A stretch of DNA of 64,000 bases from Mesorhizobium sp. Pch-S (GCF_004136315.1 NZ_CP029562.1:2547501-2611500); one strand, 5' to 3'. Shown: positions 39,688-48,679, counted from the first letter of the stretch. Made by a program: numbers and translations. Notes: generated from the sequence alone by a model not told the origin.

Positions 39688-40625
39688 ATGCAGGAATTCC
39701 TCATCGCTGCCAAGCCGGATCTCCAGGCCGCTCGCGAAAGCTGGCTGCAGGGGCTTGCTGGTGAGCGCCGGCTGTCGGCGCTGACGGTCGAAGCCTATGA
39801 ACGCGATACGCGCCAGTTCCTGCAGTTCCTGACCGGCCATGTCGGCGGTCCTGCCGGCATAGCCGACATCGCGGCCCTGCGCCCCGCAGACCTGCGCGGC
39901 TTTCTCGCCCAGCGCCGCAATGAAGGGGCCGGCGCCCGCACATTGGGTCGCGGGCTTGCCGGTGTGCGCTCACTGCTGCGTTTCCTGGAACGACGAGGGC
40001 TGGCGAATGCCGCCGGCGCCGCTGCGCTGCGCGCGCCGAAACAGCCGAAATCACTGCCGAAGCCGTTGACCGCGGCCGATGCGCGGCGGGTCGTCTCGAC
40101 CGGCGAGCAGATGGCGGAGGAGCCCTGGATCGCGGCGCGCAACGCTGCCGTCCTCACTTTGCTCTACGGCTCGGGCCTGCGTATTTCCGAGGCGCTTGGC
40201 CTGACCGGTGCCGAGCTTGCGCAAGCGTCGGAGACGGTGCTGCGCGTCGCCGGCAAGGGTGGCAAGGTCAGGCTGGTGCCCGTCCTGCCTGTGGCGTTCC
40301 AGGCGATCGCCGAATACCGCAGGCTCTGTCCTTACCATCTCGGCGCGGATGGGCCGTTGTTTCGTGGCGCTCGCGGCGGACCACTCAATGCGGCGATCAT
40401 CCAGCGCGAGATGGTGAAGCTGCGCTCGGCGCTGAACCTGCCCGAGACGGCAACGCCGCACCGTTGCGCCATTCCTTCGCCACGCATCTGCTGGGACGCG
40501 GTGGCGATCTGCGCACCATCCAGGAATTGCTCGGCCATGCCAGCCTGTCCACGACCCAGATCTATACCGGTGTCGATACCGCAAGACTGCTCGACATCTA
40601 CGAGGCGGCGCACCCTCGCGCCTGA
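39688..40625 (+). pseudogene. xerC: Tyrosine recombinase XerC, frameshifted before the catalytic C-terminus
   Basis: XerC with XerD resolves chromosome dimers at dif. The SAM-like N-terminal domain (LSALTVEAYERDTRQFLQFL) and box I arginine ([12 protein letters not shown]) and the beta-hairpin lysine ([12 protein letters not shown]) are in one frame. Near 40461, after TATPH, the frame is lost. The other frame continues [28 protein letters not shown], the nucleophile tyrosine in [19 protein letters not shown], and stops at 40625. One base deleted within CACCGTTGCGC (expected CACGCGTTGCGC-like) explains it. As written the 318-residue product lacks box II and the Tyr, so it would be inactive. XerC is normally needed, so a sequencing error must be considered. 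Confidence 0.85.
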
Positions 40626-40700
40626 GCCGCCGGCGGAGCGGTGACAATTTTCATCGCCCGGTTAACCGTTTTGCCGCCTTTGGCGCCTAGAACAATCGCC

Positions 40701-41768
40701 ATGATACTTGCTCCGACAAAAGCCGACCGCATCGCGCACCTGTCGCTGAAGCTGCTTGCGGCGATCAACGTGCTTTTGTTCCTGTCCTTCGTGGCTGTGG
40801 CGCTGCTCGCCTCCAGCCGTGCGCATGCCGAGGCGGTGACCTGCAGTGGCGCCGATATGCTTGCCGGCCTGCAGAAGAGCGATCCGGCTGCCTATGCTGC
40901 AATCGAAAAGGAAGCGGCAACTGTACCAAACGGCAAGGGCTTGCTTTGGAAACTCGAAAAGGCCGGCGAAAAGCCGTCCTGGCTGTTCGGTACCATGCAT
41001 ATGACCGACCCGCGTGTGGTGACCTTGCCTCCGGCTGCGCAGAAGGCATTCGACGGCGCCGATACGGTGATCATCGAAACCACCGATGTGCTCGACCAGG
41101 GCAAGATGATGGCAGCGCTGGCTAAGGAACCCGATCTGATGATGTTCACCGACGGCAAGACGCTGAATGCGTTCCTGTCGCCGGACGACATCAAGGTTCT
41201 CGACAAGGGCCTGGATGCGCGAGGCATCCCTGCGGCTTCGGTTGCCAAGATGAAACCCTGGATGCTGTCAGCGATGGTTTCACTGCCGGCCTGCGAGATG
41301 GCACGCAAGAATGAAGGAAAGCCGGTGCTCGACGTCAATCTGGCCGAACAGGCCAAAGCGGCGGGCAAGGATCTGCAGGGGCTGGAGACAGCCGCCGACC
41401 AATTGCGTGCCATGGCTTCGTTGCCGATGGAACAGCACGTCAAGGGATTGCTCGAGACGCTGAAGCTGGGCGACAGGATCAACGACGTGTCGGAAACGAT
41501 GATCGTGCTCTACCAGCGCGGCGACATCGGCATGATCTGGCCGCTGTTTCGGGTGGCACTACCCGAAGCGGCAGAAGACGAAGAGGGCTACGCGGCCTTC
41601 GAGGAAGCCATGATCACCAAACGCAACAAGACCATGACCGAACGCGCGCTTCCGATCCTGGCCAAGGGAGATACCTTCATGGCAGTTGGTGCACTGCATC
41701 TGCCTGGGGCAGACGGGCTGGTCGAGCATTTCCGCAAGGCGGGATACACCGTTACCGCGGTCGACTGA
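40701..41768 (+). CDS. TraB/GumN family protein, membrane-anchored or exported
   Basis: This 355-residue protein has an N-terminal hydrophobic helix (LKLLAAINVLLFLSFVAVAL) acting as signal or anchor, ending near SRAHA. The TraB/GumN (Tiki-like) fold shows the paired motifs PSWLFGTMHMTDPRV near residue 99 and FMAVGALHLPGADGLV near the C-terminus, plus VIIETTD. Tiki relatives are metalloproteases; bacterial members are largely uncharacterised. I start at MILAPTKADR (40701). It follows xerC on the same strand. Confidence 0.85.
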   Translation: MILAPTKADRIAHLSLKLLAAINVLLFLSFVAVALLASSRAHAEAVTCSGADMLAGLQKSDPAAYAAIEKEAATVPNGKGLLWKLEKAGEKPSWLFGTMHMTDPRVVTLPPAAQKAFDGADTVIIETTDVLDQGKMMAALAKEPDLMMFTDGKTLNAFLSPDDIKVLDKGLDARGIPAASVAKMKPWMLSAMVSLPACEMARKNEGKPVLDVNLAEQAKAAGKDLQGLETAADQLRAMASLPMEQHVKGLLETLKLGDRINDVSETMIVLYQRGDIGMIWPLFRVALPEAAEDEEGYAAFEEAMITKRNKTMTERALPILAKGDTFMAVGALHLPGADGLVEHFRKAGYTVTAVD

Positions 41769-41776
41769 CTGCGCCC

Positions 41777-42244
41777 TCAGGCAACCCGCGACAGCATTGC
41801 CGGCACGATGATGCGGTGGAACGGCATCACGATCGCCAGATAGGCACGGCCGAGCAGATTGTGCGTGGCAACGAAAGTCGTGGCGCTGACCGACTGCCGG
41901 CCGCTGCCGAGCTCATCCACTTCGACCAGCAGCCGGAAATCGAGATGCCGGTCATCCAGGCCGAGAACGACGGTTGAGGGGCTTTCGTCGATCAGGGGAA
42001 AGAAACCGATCTGTTCCTGACCTGCCGGGATGTCGGTAGGCCCCGCCTTCAGGCCAAATGGCCGGACCATGATGTTGCGCAATGCCATCAGCCAGCGGAT
42101 CCAGGCGGGCCGGCGCAGCATGACGCGTTCCGCTGCGGTGCGCGCGTCAAGGTTCTGTCCGTCTATCTCGATCGAATACCGATCGAAGAATTGCGCCGCC
42201 GGCAGGATGTTTTGATGTCTGGAGAGATCGTGCATGTCAGCCAT
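41777..42244 (-). CDS. DUF2867 domain protein
   Basis: This 155-residue protein has the DUF2867 pattern: AAQFFDRYSIEIDGQ, IRWLMALRNIMVRPFGLK, IGFFPLIDES, VVLGLDDRHLDFRLLVEV and ending YLAIVMPFHRIIVPAML. Family function is unknown; some relatives are fused to SDR proteins. The CAGGAG lies directly before the ATG at 42244 and 9 nt before the ATG at 42235, so the shorter start is as likely. A 9-bp inverted repeat lies in its leader (42250-42283). Confidence 0.82.
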   Translation of the reverse strand: MADMHDLSRHQNILPAAQFFDRYSIEIDGQNLDARTAAERVMLRRPAWIRWLMALRNIMVRPFGLKAGPTDIPAGQEQIGFFPLIDESPSTVVLGLDDRHLDFRLLVEVDELGSGRQSVSATTFVATHNLLGRAYLAIVMPFHRIIVPAMLSRVA

Positions 42245-42249
42245 CTCCT

Positions 42250-42283
42250 GTTGCTCCGATGGTTCCTACAGGTCCGGAGCAAC
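42250..42283 (-). promoter_or_regulatory. Inverted repeat in the leader of the DUF2867 gene
   Basis: GTTGCTCCG (42250-42258) and CGGAGCAAC (42275-42283) are perfect complements, 16 nt apart, a few nt upstream of the gene and overlapping its ribosome binding site. It could be a repressor operator or an RNA hairpin; nothing else supports either. Confidence 0.4.
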
Positions 42284-42562
42284 TTCCATTCTAGCGCTGT
42301 CGCAGCCATAGAATCAGCTGACCAAATGTCGCTGTCGTGGAACCGCGATTGGTGCCGACAGTACAATTTTCATCAGTAAAAAGCCGGCTGTAGATTTCGA
42401 GGCCTCGATTTTACCCTGCCTGAAAGCAAAAAAGCTGGGCGATTTGCTGATTTTAGCGCCACTGTCGTTGTTTTGAAGCCTTGCGGCTTCTAGATTCAGC
42501 ACACAATCACGCGTTGCGCGTCGATTGGCGTTGATTGATAACTTTCTCCCAGGAGGACTTCC
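42284..42562. other. Intergenic region between divergent DUF2867 and Pro/Ala-rich genes
   Basis: The region is less G+C-rich than its surroundings (for example GATTTTAGCGCCACTGTCGT near 42449) and must contain both promoters. I see no gene, tRNA or clear repeat in it. Confidence 0.4.
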
Positions 42563-42847
42563 ATGGCGGATTCATCCAACAGCTCTCCAAGCTCTGGTGG
42601 TGGCGGCAGCGGCTGGCTGATCGCACTCGTTATCGTCGTTCTGGCCGTCGTCGCGTATTTCGTCTTCGGCCGCAGCGGCGGTGAGCATCCGGCGCCTGCC
42701 GAAGCTCCGGCGGCCAGCACGCCGGCTCCGGCTCCGGCAGCACCTGCGGCCGAACCGGCCAAGCCTGCCGAACCCGCGAAGCCTGCAGAGCCTGCCCCGG
42801 CCACTCCGGCCCCGGCAAACCCGGCTCCGGCTGCTCCGGCCCAGTAA
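42563..42847 (+). CDS. Small single-pass membrane protein with Pro/Ala-rich tail
   Basis: The 94-residue protein has a Ser/Gly front, one transmembrane helix (GWLIALVIVVLAVVAYFVFG, about residues 17-36) and a tail made almost only of Ala, Pro, Glu and Lys with KPAEPAKPAEPAPAT-type repeats. AGGAGG lies 7 nt before the ATG, so it is well translated. The tail would project into the periplasm or cytoplasm as an extended spacer. No family is recognised; function unknown. A clean terminator follows. Confidence 0.82.
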   Translation: MADSSNSSPSSGGGGSGWLIALVIVVLAVVAYFVFGRSGGEHPAPAEAPAASTPAPAPAAPAAEPAKPAEPAKPAEPAPATPAPANPAPAAPAQ

Positions 42848-42868
42848 CCGGCAGCGTCATGAAACAGG

Positions 42869-42900
42869 ACGGCCCGCCTCTCGGCGGGCCGTTTTCGTTT
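42869..42900 (+). terminator. Rho-independent terminator of the Pro/Ala-rich membrane protein gene
   Basis: A 10-bp stem ACGGCCCGCC (42869-42878) / GGCGGGCCGT (42883-42892) with a TCTC loop is followed by TTTCGTTT. Confidence 0.9.
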
Positions 42901-42905
42901 GTCTG

Positions 42906-42970
42906 GCGCAATTGCTGGAAACGTGCGTAGCGGTTTTCCGTCCGGATTGCGAAAAAGCAAAGACTGAGAG
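42906..42970 (+). repeat. Dispersed repeat family A, copy 5 (degenerate left half)
   Basis: GCAATTGCTGGAAACGTGCG, then TAGCGGTTTTCCGTCCGGAT, TGCGAAAAAGCAAAGA: the left part of family A with several changes and no terminal hairpin. It is ~30 nt from the composite element at 43002. Confidence 0.65.
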
Positions 42971-43001
42971 CGACGCGATGGCCGGCCGGCCTCAGCGATC
43001 C

Positions 43002-43103
43002 AGAGCATTTTGTAGCCAGGTGGATTCACTTGGCGTTACAAGAATGCGGCGAAAACAATAACTTAGAGCATTCCCCATTTCCGCTAAAAACGGAAACGCT
43101 CTA
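43002..43103 (+). repeat. Composite dispersed repeat (family B + family A hairpin), copy 2
   Basis: AGAGCATTTTGTAGCCAGGT, GATTCACTTGGCGTTACAAG, ATGCGGCGAAAACAATAACT, then TTAGAGCATTCCCC and CGGAAACGCTCTAG. The order is identical to 15657-15760. The last three bases CTA (43101-43103) are the complement of the lpd stop codon TAG. Confidence 0.8.
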
Positions 43104-44507
43104 GAGGTGGATCGGCTTGAAGAAGGTGGCGAGCGCCGCTTCCTTGACCGCCTCAGACATGGTCGGATGCGCGTGGCAGGTGCGGGCGAGATCTTCCGAG
43201 GAGCCGCCGAATTCCATAAGCACTGTCGCCTCATGGATCATCTCACCGGCGCCGAAGCCCAGGATGTGTACGCCGAGCACGCGATCGGTCGCCTTGTCGG
43301 CCAGGATTTTCACAAAGCCGTCGGTATGCAGCATGGCGCGCGCGCGGCCATTGGCCGTGAACGGGAACTTGCCGACCTTGTAGTCGACACCCGCCTTCTT
43401 CAGCTCCTCTTCGGTCTTGCCGACAGAAGCCACCTCAGGGCTGGTATAGACCACGCTCGGAATGACGTCGTAGTTCACATGGCCGGCCTGGCCGGCAATG
43501 GTCTCGGCCACGGCAACGCCCTCGTCCTCTGCCTTGTGCGCCAGCATCGGACCAGCCACCACGTCGCCGATCGCATAGATGCCCGGCACATTGGTACGCA
43601 GATGCGCGTCGGTCTTGACGCGACCGCGTTCATCCACGTCGACGCCGGCCTCCTTGAGGCCGAGCGCGTCGGTGTAGGGCCGGCGACCGGTGGCGATCAG
43701 CACAGCATCGGCTTCGATGGTCTCTGCGGCACCACCCTTGACCGGCTCGAAAGTCACGGTCGCGCCCTTCTTGGCCTTGGCGACAGCCGTCACCTTGGCG
43801 CCGAGCTTGAAGTCGAGACCCTGCTTGGCCAGCATGCGCTGGAACTGCTTGGACACTTCGCCATCCATGCCGCCGAGAATGCTGTCGAGATATTCGACGA
43901 CCGTGACCTTGGCGCCAAGGCGTGCCCAGACCGAACCAAGCTCCAGGCCGATGACGCCGCCGCCAACCACGACGAGGTGACCAGGCACCTTTTCCAGCGA
44001 CAGCGCGCCGGTGGAAGAAATGATCACCTTCTCGTCGATGTCGACTTTCACGCCCGGGATGCCGGCAACGTCCGAACCGGTGGCGATGACGATGTTCTTC
44101 GCCTCGATCTCCTGGACCTTGCCGTCTTCGCCTGTAACGGAGACCTTGCCGGCCGACACGACCTTGCCGGTGCCGCGGAAGGCATCGATCTTGTTCTTCT
44201 TGAACAGGAAGGCGACGCCGTTGACGTTGGAGGCTACGGTCGCGTCCTTGTGCGCCAGCATCTTCTTCAAATTGAGCTTCGGTGTGCCGACCTCGACGCC
44301 GAGCGTGTCGAAGGAATGCTGTGCTTCGGCCAGCATTTCGGAGGCATGCAGCAGCGCCTTGGAGGGGATGCAGCCGATGTTGAGGCAGGTGCCGCCATAG
44401 GTCTCGCGCTTCTCGACCACGGCCGTCTTCAGGCCAAGCTGCGCAGCCTTGATGGCGCACACATAGCCGCCGGGGCCAGATCCGATAACGACGACGTCAT
44501 AAGCCAT
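43101..44507 (-). CDS. lpdA: Dihydrolipoyl dehydrogenase (E3)
   Basis: E3 reoxidises dihydrolipoyl groups of 2-oxoglutarate dehydrogenase and related complexes with FAD and NAD. The 468 residues show [19 protein letters not shown], the redox disulfide in [15 protein letters not shown], the NAD site [20 protein letters not shown], and the C-terminal His-Glu pair in [14 protein letters not shown]. Its place downstream of sucAB suggests it is the E3 of that complex. Its stop codon is shared with the edge of a dispersed repeat. Confidence 0.97.
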   Translation of the reverse strand: MAYDVVVIGSGPGGYVCAIKAAQLGLKTAVVEKRETYGGTCLNIGCIPSKALLHASEMLAEAQHSFDTLGVEVGTPKLNLKKMLAHKDATVASNVNGVAFLFKKNKIDAFRGTGKVVSAGKVSVTGEDGKVQEIEAKNIVIATGSDVAGIPGVKVDIDEKVIISSTGALSLEKVPGHLVVVGGGVIGLELGSVWARLGAKVTVVEYLDSILGGMDGEVSKQFQRMLAKQGLDFKLGAKVTAVAKAKKGATVTFEPVKGGAAETIEADAVLIATGRRPYTDALGLKEAGVDVDERGRVKTDAHLRTNVPGIYAIGDVVAGPMLAHKAEDEGVAVAETIAGQAGHVNYDVIPSVVYTSPEVASVGKTEEELKKAGVDYKVGKFPFTANGRARAMLHTDGFVKILADKATDRVLGVHILGFGAGEMIHEATVLMEFGGSSEDLARTCHAHPTMSEAVKEAALATFFKPIHL

Positions 44508-44531
44508 GATCTTGTCCTTCCTGCCTGGCGG

Positions 44532-45287
44532 TCAGCGGCCGCCGCTTACGTTCACAATGGAGCCCGTCGTATATGATGCCTCGTCCGACAAAAGCCAGAG
44601 CACGGCGTGGGCGACTTCTTCAGCCTTGCCTTCGCGTTTCATCGGCACGGTATCGCGTATCGCTGCGACCCGTCCCGGCTGACCGCCGGAGGCGTGGATT
44701 TCGGTATCGATGATGCCCGGGCGCACGGCATTGACGCGTACGCCCTCATTGGCCACTTCGCGGGCAAGCCCGATGGTGAAGGTGTCGATGGCGCCCTTGG
44801 ACGCGGCGTAATCGACATATTCGCCGGGCGAGCCGAGCGTCGCCGCGGCGGAGGAGAGGTTGACGATCGAGCCACCGCTGCCGCCGCGCAGCGTCGACAT
44901 GCGCCTGACCGCCTCGCGGGCGCAGAGGATCGAGCCGACGACGTTGATGCGCATCATGCGCTCCAGCCGTTCGACGCTCATCTCGTCGACGCGCGCCTTG
45001 CGGTCGACGACGCCCGCATTGTTGACGAAGGCGTCGAGCCCGCCGAAGGTCCTGTCGACGGCCGCAAACATCGCGACCACGTCGGCTTCGTTGCCGACAT
45101 CGCCCTTGATGGCAAAAGCCTCGCCACCGCCGGCCTGGATTTCAGCCACCAGCGCCGCGGCTGCAGCCTCATTCGAAGCATAGTTGACCGCCACGCGATA
45201 GCCAGCCTTGGCCGCGAGGCGGCACACGGCTGCGCCGATGCCGCGGCTGCCGCCGGTGACAAGCAATGCCTTTCCGGGAGCGGTCAT
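44532..45287 (-). CDS. SDR family oxidoreductase
   Basis: This 251-residue classical short-chain dehydrogenase has the cofactor motif LLVTGGSRGIGAAVCRLA, NNAGVVDRKARV, the catalytic serine in SIVNLSSAAATLG and YxxxK in YVDYAASKGA, and PG motif VRPGIIDTEI. NADP preference is suggested by the SR after the glycine motif and the ASN at strand 2 end. Glucose/ribitol or 3-ketoacyl-type substrates are possible. The start at 45287 overlaps the upstream stop by 4 nt. It lies 24 nt before lpd. Confidence 0.9.
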   Translation of the reverse strand: MTAPGKALLVTGGSRGIGAAVCRLAAKAGYRVAVNYASNEAAAAALVAEIQAGGGEAFAIKGDVGNEADVVAMFAAVDRTFGGLDAFVNNAGVVDRKARVDEMSVERLERMMRINVVGSILCAREAVRRMSTLRGGSGGSIVNLSSAAATLGSPGEYVDYAASKGAIDTFTIGLAREVANEGVRVNAVRPGIIDTEIHASGGQPGRVAAIRDTVPMKREGKAEEVAHAVLWLLSDEASYTTGSIVNVSGGR

Positions 45288-45766
45288 TCCTGGCATCCCT
45301 TCAATGCAAAGACATCCCAGGGTAGCTTGGGCAGCTTGTCCTTGATGGCGGAGCGGCTGAGTTGTCCGGCGAGATCCGGGAAGATCAATGTTCCGGGTGC
45401 GTCCTTGTGCTCGTTGGGCATAAGATCGACAGCGCCGGCGGCATCCGCCGTGTAGATCACGCCCTCCCAGACTGTGCAGGCCGCGAGCTCCTCGCCGGTG
45501 ACATCGCCTTCCGGGCACTGATGCATCAGGGTACCGTGCGGGCGCGCTGCATCGCTGCTCCACAGCACCACGCCGTCCAGCACGACATCCTTGCCCAGCA
45601 GCATCTTGAAGCTGTTGGTGGTGGTGGCCGAGCCCATGGTCGGGCGGAAGTCGATCTCAGCCACCTGCTCGCGTTCGCCATAGACGCCAAGCTCGATCGG
45701 ACAGGCCGCCAGGGCTGGCGAAACACCGAACAAAGCCAGGGAAGAGATCATAGCAGGCAGTCGCAT
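45284..45766 (-). CDS. Exported protein of unknown function
   Basis: The 160-residue precursor has a signal peptide (MRLPAMISSLALFGVSPALA) with a predicted cut before ACPIELG. The mature protein begins with a Cys and contains three further cysteines (MHQCPEG, LAACTVWEG, LKGCQE), so disulfides are likely in the periplasm. No family is recognised. The start lies 7 nt after the LysE gene's stop, and the stop overlaps the SDR start, so it is an internal gene of this minus-strand operon. Confidence 0.75.
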   Translation of the reverse strand: MRLPAMISSLALFGVSPALAACPIELGVYGEREQVAEIDFRPTMGSATTTNSFKMLLGKDVVLDGVVLWSSDAARPHGTLMHQCPEGDVTGEELAACTVWEGVIYTADAAGAVDLMPNEHKDAPGTLIFPDLAGQLSRSAIKDKLPKLPWDVFALKGCQE

Positions 45767-45773
45767 GGGATGC

Positions 45774-46415
45774 TCAGTTTGCCTGCTGCGTTGCGAGGCG
45801 TATGCCCAACCCGATGAAGATCATGCCAGTGATGCGGTTGAACCAGCGGCCCCATGCGACGAAGCGTTCGCGCACGGAGGCGACCGTGAAGAAGGTCGAG
45901 ACGCCGACGAACCACAGGATCAGGGTCGCTGCCATCAGCAGGCCGTAGACAGCCTGGATCGCGGCCGGCGTGTCGTGGCTGACCAGCGCCGTGAACAGCG
46001 ACAGGAAGAACAGCACCGGCTTCGGGTTCAGTGCGTTGGTGGCGAAGCCAAGCAGGAACAGGCGCAGCGTCGAAGGCGGGGCGGCCTGTGCGATCTGCGA
46101 TTGCGCCTTTTCATCCGGCATCTCGAAGGCGTCGGCACGCAGCGATTTCCAGCCGAGATAGACCAGATAGGCGGCACCGGCCCATTTCAGCAGGCCGAAC
46201 AGGAACAGCGACTGCGCGACGATGATGCCGATGCCGAGGATGGTGTAGCCGATGTGGAACAGCAACGACGCGCCGATGCCGAAACTGGTGACGATGGCCG
46301 CGCGGCGGCCGTGCACCAGGCTCTGGCGCACCACGAGCAGGAAATCGGCACCCGGGGAAACCACCAGGACCGAAAAGACCGCCATCAGGCCGAGAAACTC
46401 ATAGACATAGTGCAT
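45774..46415 (-). CDS. LysE-family amino acid exporter
   Basis: This 213-residue protein has about six transmembrane helices and the LysE/RhtB signature VVSPGADFLLVVRQSLVHGRRA cut at the first loop (conserved SPGP-like SPGAD), then GAAYLVYLGWKSLR and the NPKPVLFF motif near residue 128. Members export Lys, Arg, homoserine or threonine. No dedicated regulator is adjacent. The substrate is unassigned. Confidence 0.88.
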   Translation of the reverse strand: MHYVYEFLGLMAVFSVLVVSPGADFLLVVRQSLVHGRRAAIVTSFGIGASLLFHIGYTILGIGIIVAQSLFLFGLLKWAGAAYLVYLGWKSLRADAFEMPDEKAQSQIAQAAPPSTLRLFLLGFATNALNPKPVLFFLSLFTALVSHDTPAAIQAVYGLLMAATLILWFVGVSTFFTVASVRERFVAWGRWFNRITGMIFIGLGIRLATQQAN

Positions 46416-46441
46416 CGATCGGAGCCCTTGTTATGGCCGGT

Positions 46442-46855
46442 CTAGGCCATGAGCCTGACCACCATCAGCGCCAGGCCGAGGAGGGAGACAAACCAGACCA
46501 GTGTGCGCAGAACCGGCACGCCGGCCGCGTAGAGGAATACATACACGATGCGCGCAACAAACCAGAGCCATGCACCGGTCGCGCCGAGGTCGCCGGTCTT
46601 GCCGGTGATCGTCAGCGCCAGCGCCAGGCCGACAAAGGCCGGATAGGTCTCCAGAAAGTTGCCGAGCGCGCGTTTCAGCCTGCCGGGCAGAACATTTCCC
46701 GGTTCCTTCGGCTGATCGCGCGGCCCGAGCAGATATTTTAGCCCGAGATCACTCGACAGGTCGAGTGACAGGGCCTGAACCAGAATATGGACGAGCAGGA
46801 AGATGACGCTCCAGCCGAGCACCCAGATTTCGGTCGATGCTGCTGCCGCTTCCAT
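46442..46855 (-). CDS. MAPEG family membrane protein, copy 1
   Basis: This 137-residue protein has four hydrophobic helices and the MAPEG core (RLKRALGNFLETYPAFVGLA, then VARIVYVFLYAAGVPVLRTL). Eukaryotic MAPEG members are glutathione transferases/peroxidases; bacterial roles are mostly unknown. The start at 46855 is chosen because AGGAGG lies 5 nt upstream. It is a tandem paralogue of the next gene (46883-47287), sharing most of the helix 2-3 region. Confidence 0.88.
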   Translation of the reverse strand: MEAAAASTEIWVLGWSVIFLLVHILVQALSLDLSSDLGLKYLLGPRDQPKEPGNVLPGRLKRALGNFLETYPAFVGLALALTITGKTGDLGATGAWLWFVARIVYVFLYAAGVPVLRTLVWFVSLLGLALMVVRLMA

Positions 46856-46882
46856 CATTCCTCCTGCCAATCACCTTTCCTG

Positions 46883-47287
46883 TCAGGCTATCAGTCTGAC
46901 CAGCATCATCACCAGACCGACAATGGAAGCGATCCAGACGATGGTGCGTAACACCGGCACCGCGGTGGCATACAAGACGACATAAAGCACACGCGCGGCG
47001 ATCCAAAGCACTGCTCCGGTGGCTGCGATGCCGCCGGTCTTGCCGGTGAGCGCCAGCGCCAGAACCAGAGCGATGAAGGCCGGGTAGGTTTCGAGCAGAT
47101 TGTGCAGGGCACGCAGCAGGCGTCCGGCCAGCACACTTTTCGAGACGCGGGCCTCGTCGCGTGCGCTGAACAGATATTTCGGGCCGAGATCTCCGATGGC
47201 CGAAGCCTGTGCGATGACCTGAGTGAGCAGGAGCGCCGCGCTCCAGCCGAGAACCTGGACTTCCGTCGATGCTGCTACAGCTTCCAT
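46883..47287 (-). CDS. MAPEG family membrane protein, copy 2
   Basis: This 134-residue tandem paralogue of the gene at 46442 has the matching core RLLRALHNLLETYPAFIALV and AARVLYVVLYATAVPVLRTI and the same start MEAxAAST. The two are 27 nt apart, consistent with local duplication and divergence. It lies between sucB and the LysE gene on the operon strand. Function unknown; a membrane glutathione- or lipid-linked role is only a family-level guess. Confidence 0.88.
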   Translation of the reverse strand: MEAVAASTEVQVLGWSAALLLTQVIAQASAIGDLGPKYLFSARDEARVSKSVLAGRLLRALHNLLETYPAFIALVLALALTGKTGGIAATGAVLWIAARVLYVVLYATAVPVLRTIVWIASIVGLVMMLVRLIA

Positions 47288-47416
47288 ATTCCTTGTCCCC
47301 TTTTGTCGAGAGGCGCCTCGCGCCCCGCTACGTTCAGTTACAAGTGAAAGTCGTTTGCCGGCCGGTCATTTCGACCGGCCACGAAGAAAATCTTCCCTGA
47401 GCAGCAAATGGAGGCC

Positions 47417-48679
47417 TTACAGATCCAGCACGAGACGTTCCGGATCCTCCAGGCTTTCCTTGACGCGGACCAGGAAGGTCACGGCTTCCTTGCCGTCGAC
47501 GATGCGGTGATCGTAGGAGAGCGCCAGATACATCATCGGGCGGATGACGATCTGCCCGCCGACCACCATCGGCCGTTCCTGGATCTTGTGCATGCCGAGA
47601 ATACCCGACTGCGGCGCATTCAGGATCGGCGTCGACATCAGCGATCCGTAGACGCCACCGTTCGAAATCGTGAACGTGCCGCCCTGCATGTCGGCGACCG
47701 AGAGCTTGCCGTCACGCGCGGCAATGCCAAGGCGGCCGATCTCCTTCTCGATCTCGGCGATCGACATGGCGTCCGCATCACGCACGACCGGCACCACGAG
47801 GCCCTTGTCGGTGCCGACGGCCACGCCGATGTGGGCGTAGTTCTTGTAGATGATGTCGGTGCCGTCGATCTCGGCGTTGACGGCCGGGATTTCCTTCAAC
47901 GCATGGGTCACGGCCTTGGTGAAGAAGCCCATGAAGCCGAGCTTCACACCATGCTTCTTCTCGAAGATGTCCTTGTACCTGGCGCGCAGGTCCATCACCG
48001 CCTTCATGTCCACCTCGTTGAAGGTGGTGAGCATCGCGGCGGTCGACTGCGCATCCTTGAGGCGGCGCGCGATGGTCTGGCGCAACTTGGTCATGCGCAC
48101 GCGCTCCTCGCGCACCGCATCACCTTCGGCCGATTGCGCGCGCGGAGCTGCAGGCACCTTCGGCGTCTCGACAGGCTGCGACGGTGCGCCCTTGGCAATG
48201 GCGTCGAGCACATCGCCCTTCAGCACCTGACCGCGCTTGCCGGAACCAGAAACCTGGTCGACCGCGATGTTGCTCTCGGCGAGCAGCTTGGCGGCGCTCG
48301 GCGCCGGCGGCATGGTGCGCGCCTCGATCGGGCCTTCGCCGGCAACCTGGTTGCTCTGGGCGGCTGCTTCCTTGACGGTGGAGGCAGCGGTTGGCGCCGA
48401 AGCCTGGGCAACCGCTTCCGGCTTGGTGGCCGGCGCGCCCGCGCCGGCACCGATCGTGCCGAGCAGGGCGCCGACGCCGACCGTCTCGCCTTCCTTCACG
48501 GTGATTTCCACCAGAGTGCCGGCAGCAGGTGCAGGCACTTCCACCGTCACCTTGTCGGTTTCCAGCTCGACCAGCGGTTCGTCGGCGGCAATGGCATCGC
48601 CGACCTTCTTGAACCACTTGCCGATGGTTGCTTCGGTGACCGACTCGCCGAGTGTCGGGACTTTGATTTCGGTAGCCAT
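47417..48679 (-). CDS. sucB: 2-oxoglutarate dehydrogenase E2, dihydrolipoyl succinyltransferase
   Basis: SucB is the core of the 2-oxoglutarate dehydrogenase complex and transfers succinyl groups to CoA. The 420 residues comprise a lipoyl domain (1-77) with the lipoylated lysine in [15 protein letters not shown], a Pro/Ala linker, an E1/E3-binding domain ([19 protein letters not shown] near 135) and the catalytic domain with [19 protein letters not shown] near the C-terminus. It follows sucA by 140 nt that contain a family C repeat. Confidence 0.97.
   Translation of the reverse strand: MATEIKVPTLGESVTEATIGKWFKKVGDAIAADEPLVELETDKVTVEVPAPAAGTLVEITVKEGETVGVGALLGTIGAGAGAPATKPEAVAQASAPTAASTVKEAAAQSNQVAGEGPIEARTMPPAPSAAKLLAESNIAVDQVSGSGKRGQVLKGDVLDAIAKGAPSQPVETPKVPAAPRAQSAEGDAVREERVRMTKLRQTIARRLKDAQSTAAMLTTFNEVDMKAVMDLRARYKDIFEKKHGVKLGFMGFFTKAVTHALKEIPAVNAEIDGTDIIYKNYAHIGVAVGTDKGLVVPVVRDADAMSIAEIEKEIGRLGIAARDGKLSVADMQGGTFTISNGGVYGSLMSTPILNAPQSGILGMHKIQERPMVVGGQIVIRPMMYLALSYDHRIVDGKEAVTFLVRVKESLEDPERLVLDL

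Noticed and set aside
39688..40644. XerC as a sign of an integrated mobile element
   Set aside because: It is the housekeeping dimer-resolution recombinase type next to rimM/trmD; no attachment sites, phage or conjugation genes are nearby.
45288..45563. Upstream extension of the SDR frame to 343 codons
   Set aside because: It overlaps the exported Cys-rich protein out of frame; the SDR fold begins at MTAPGKALLVTGG.
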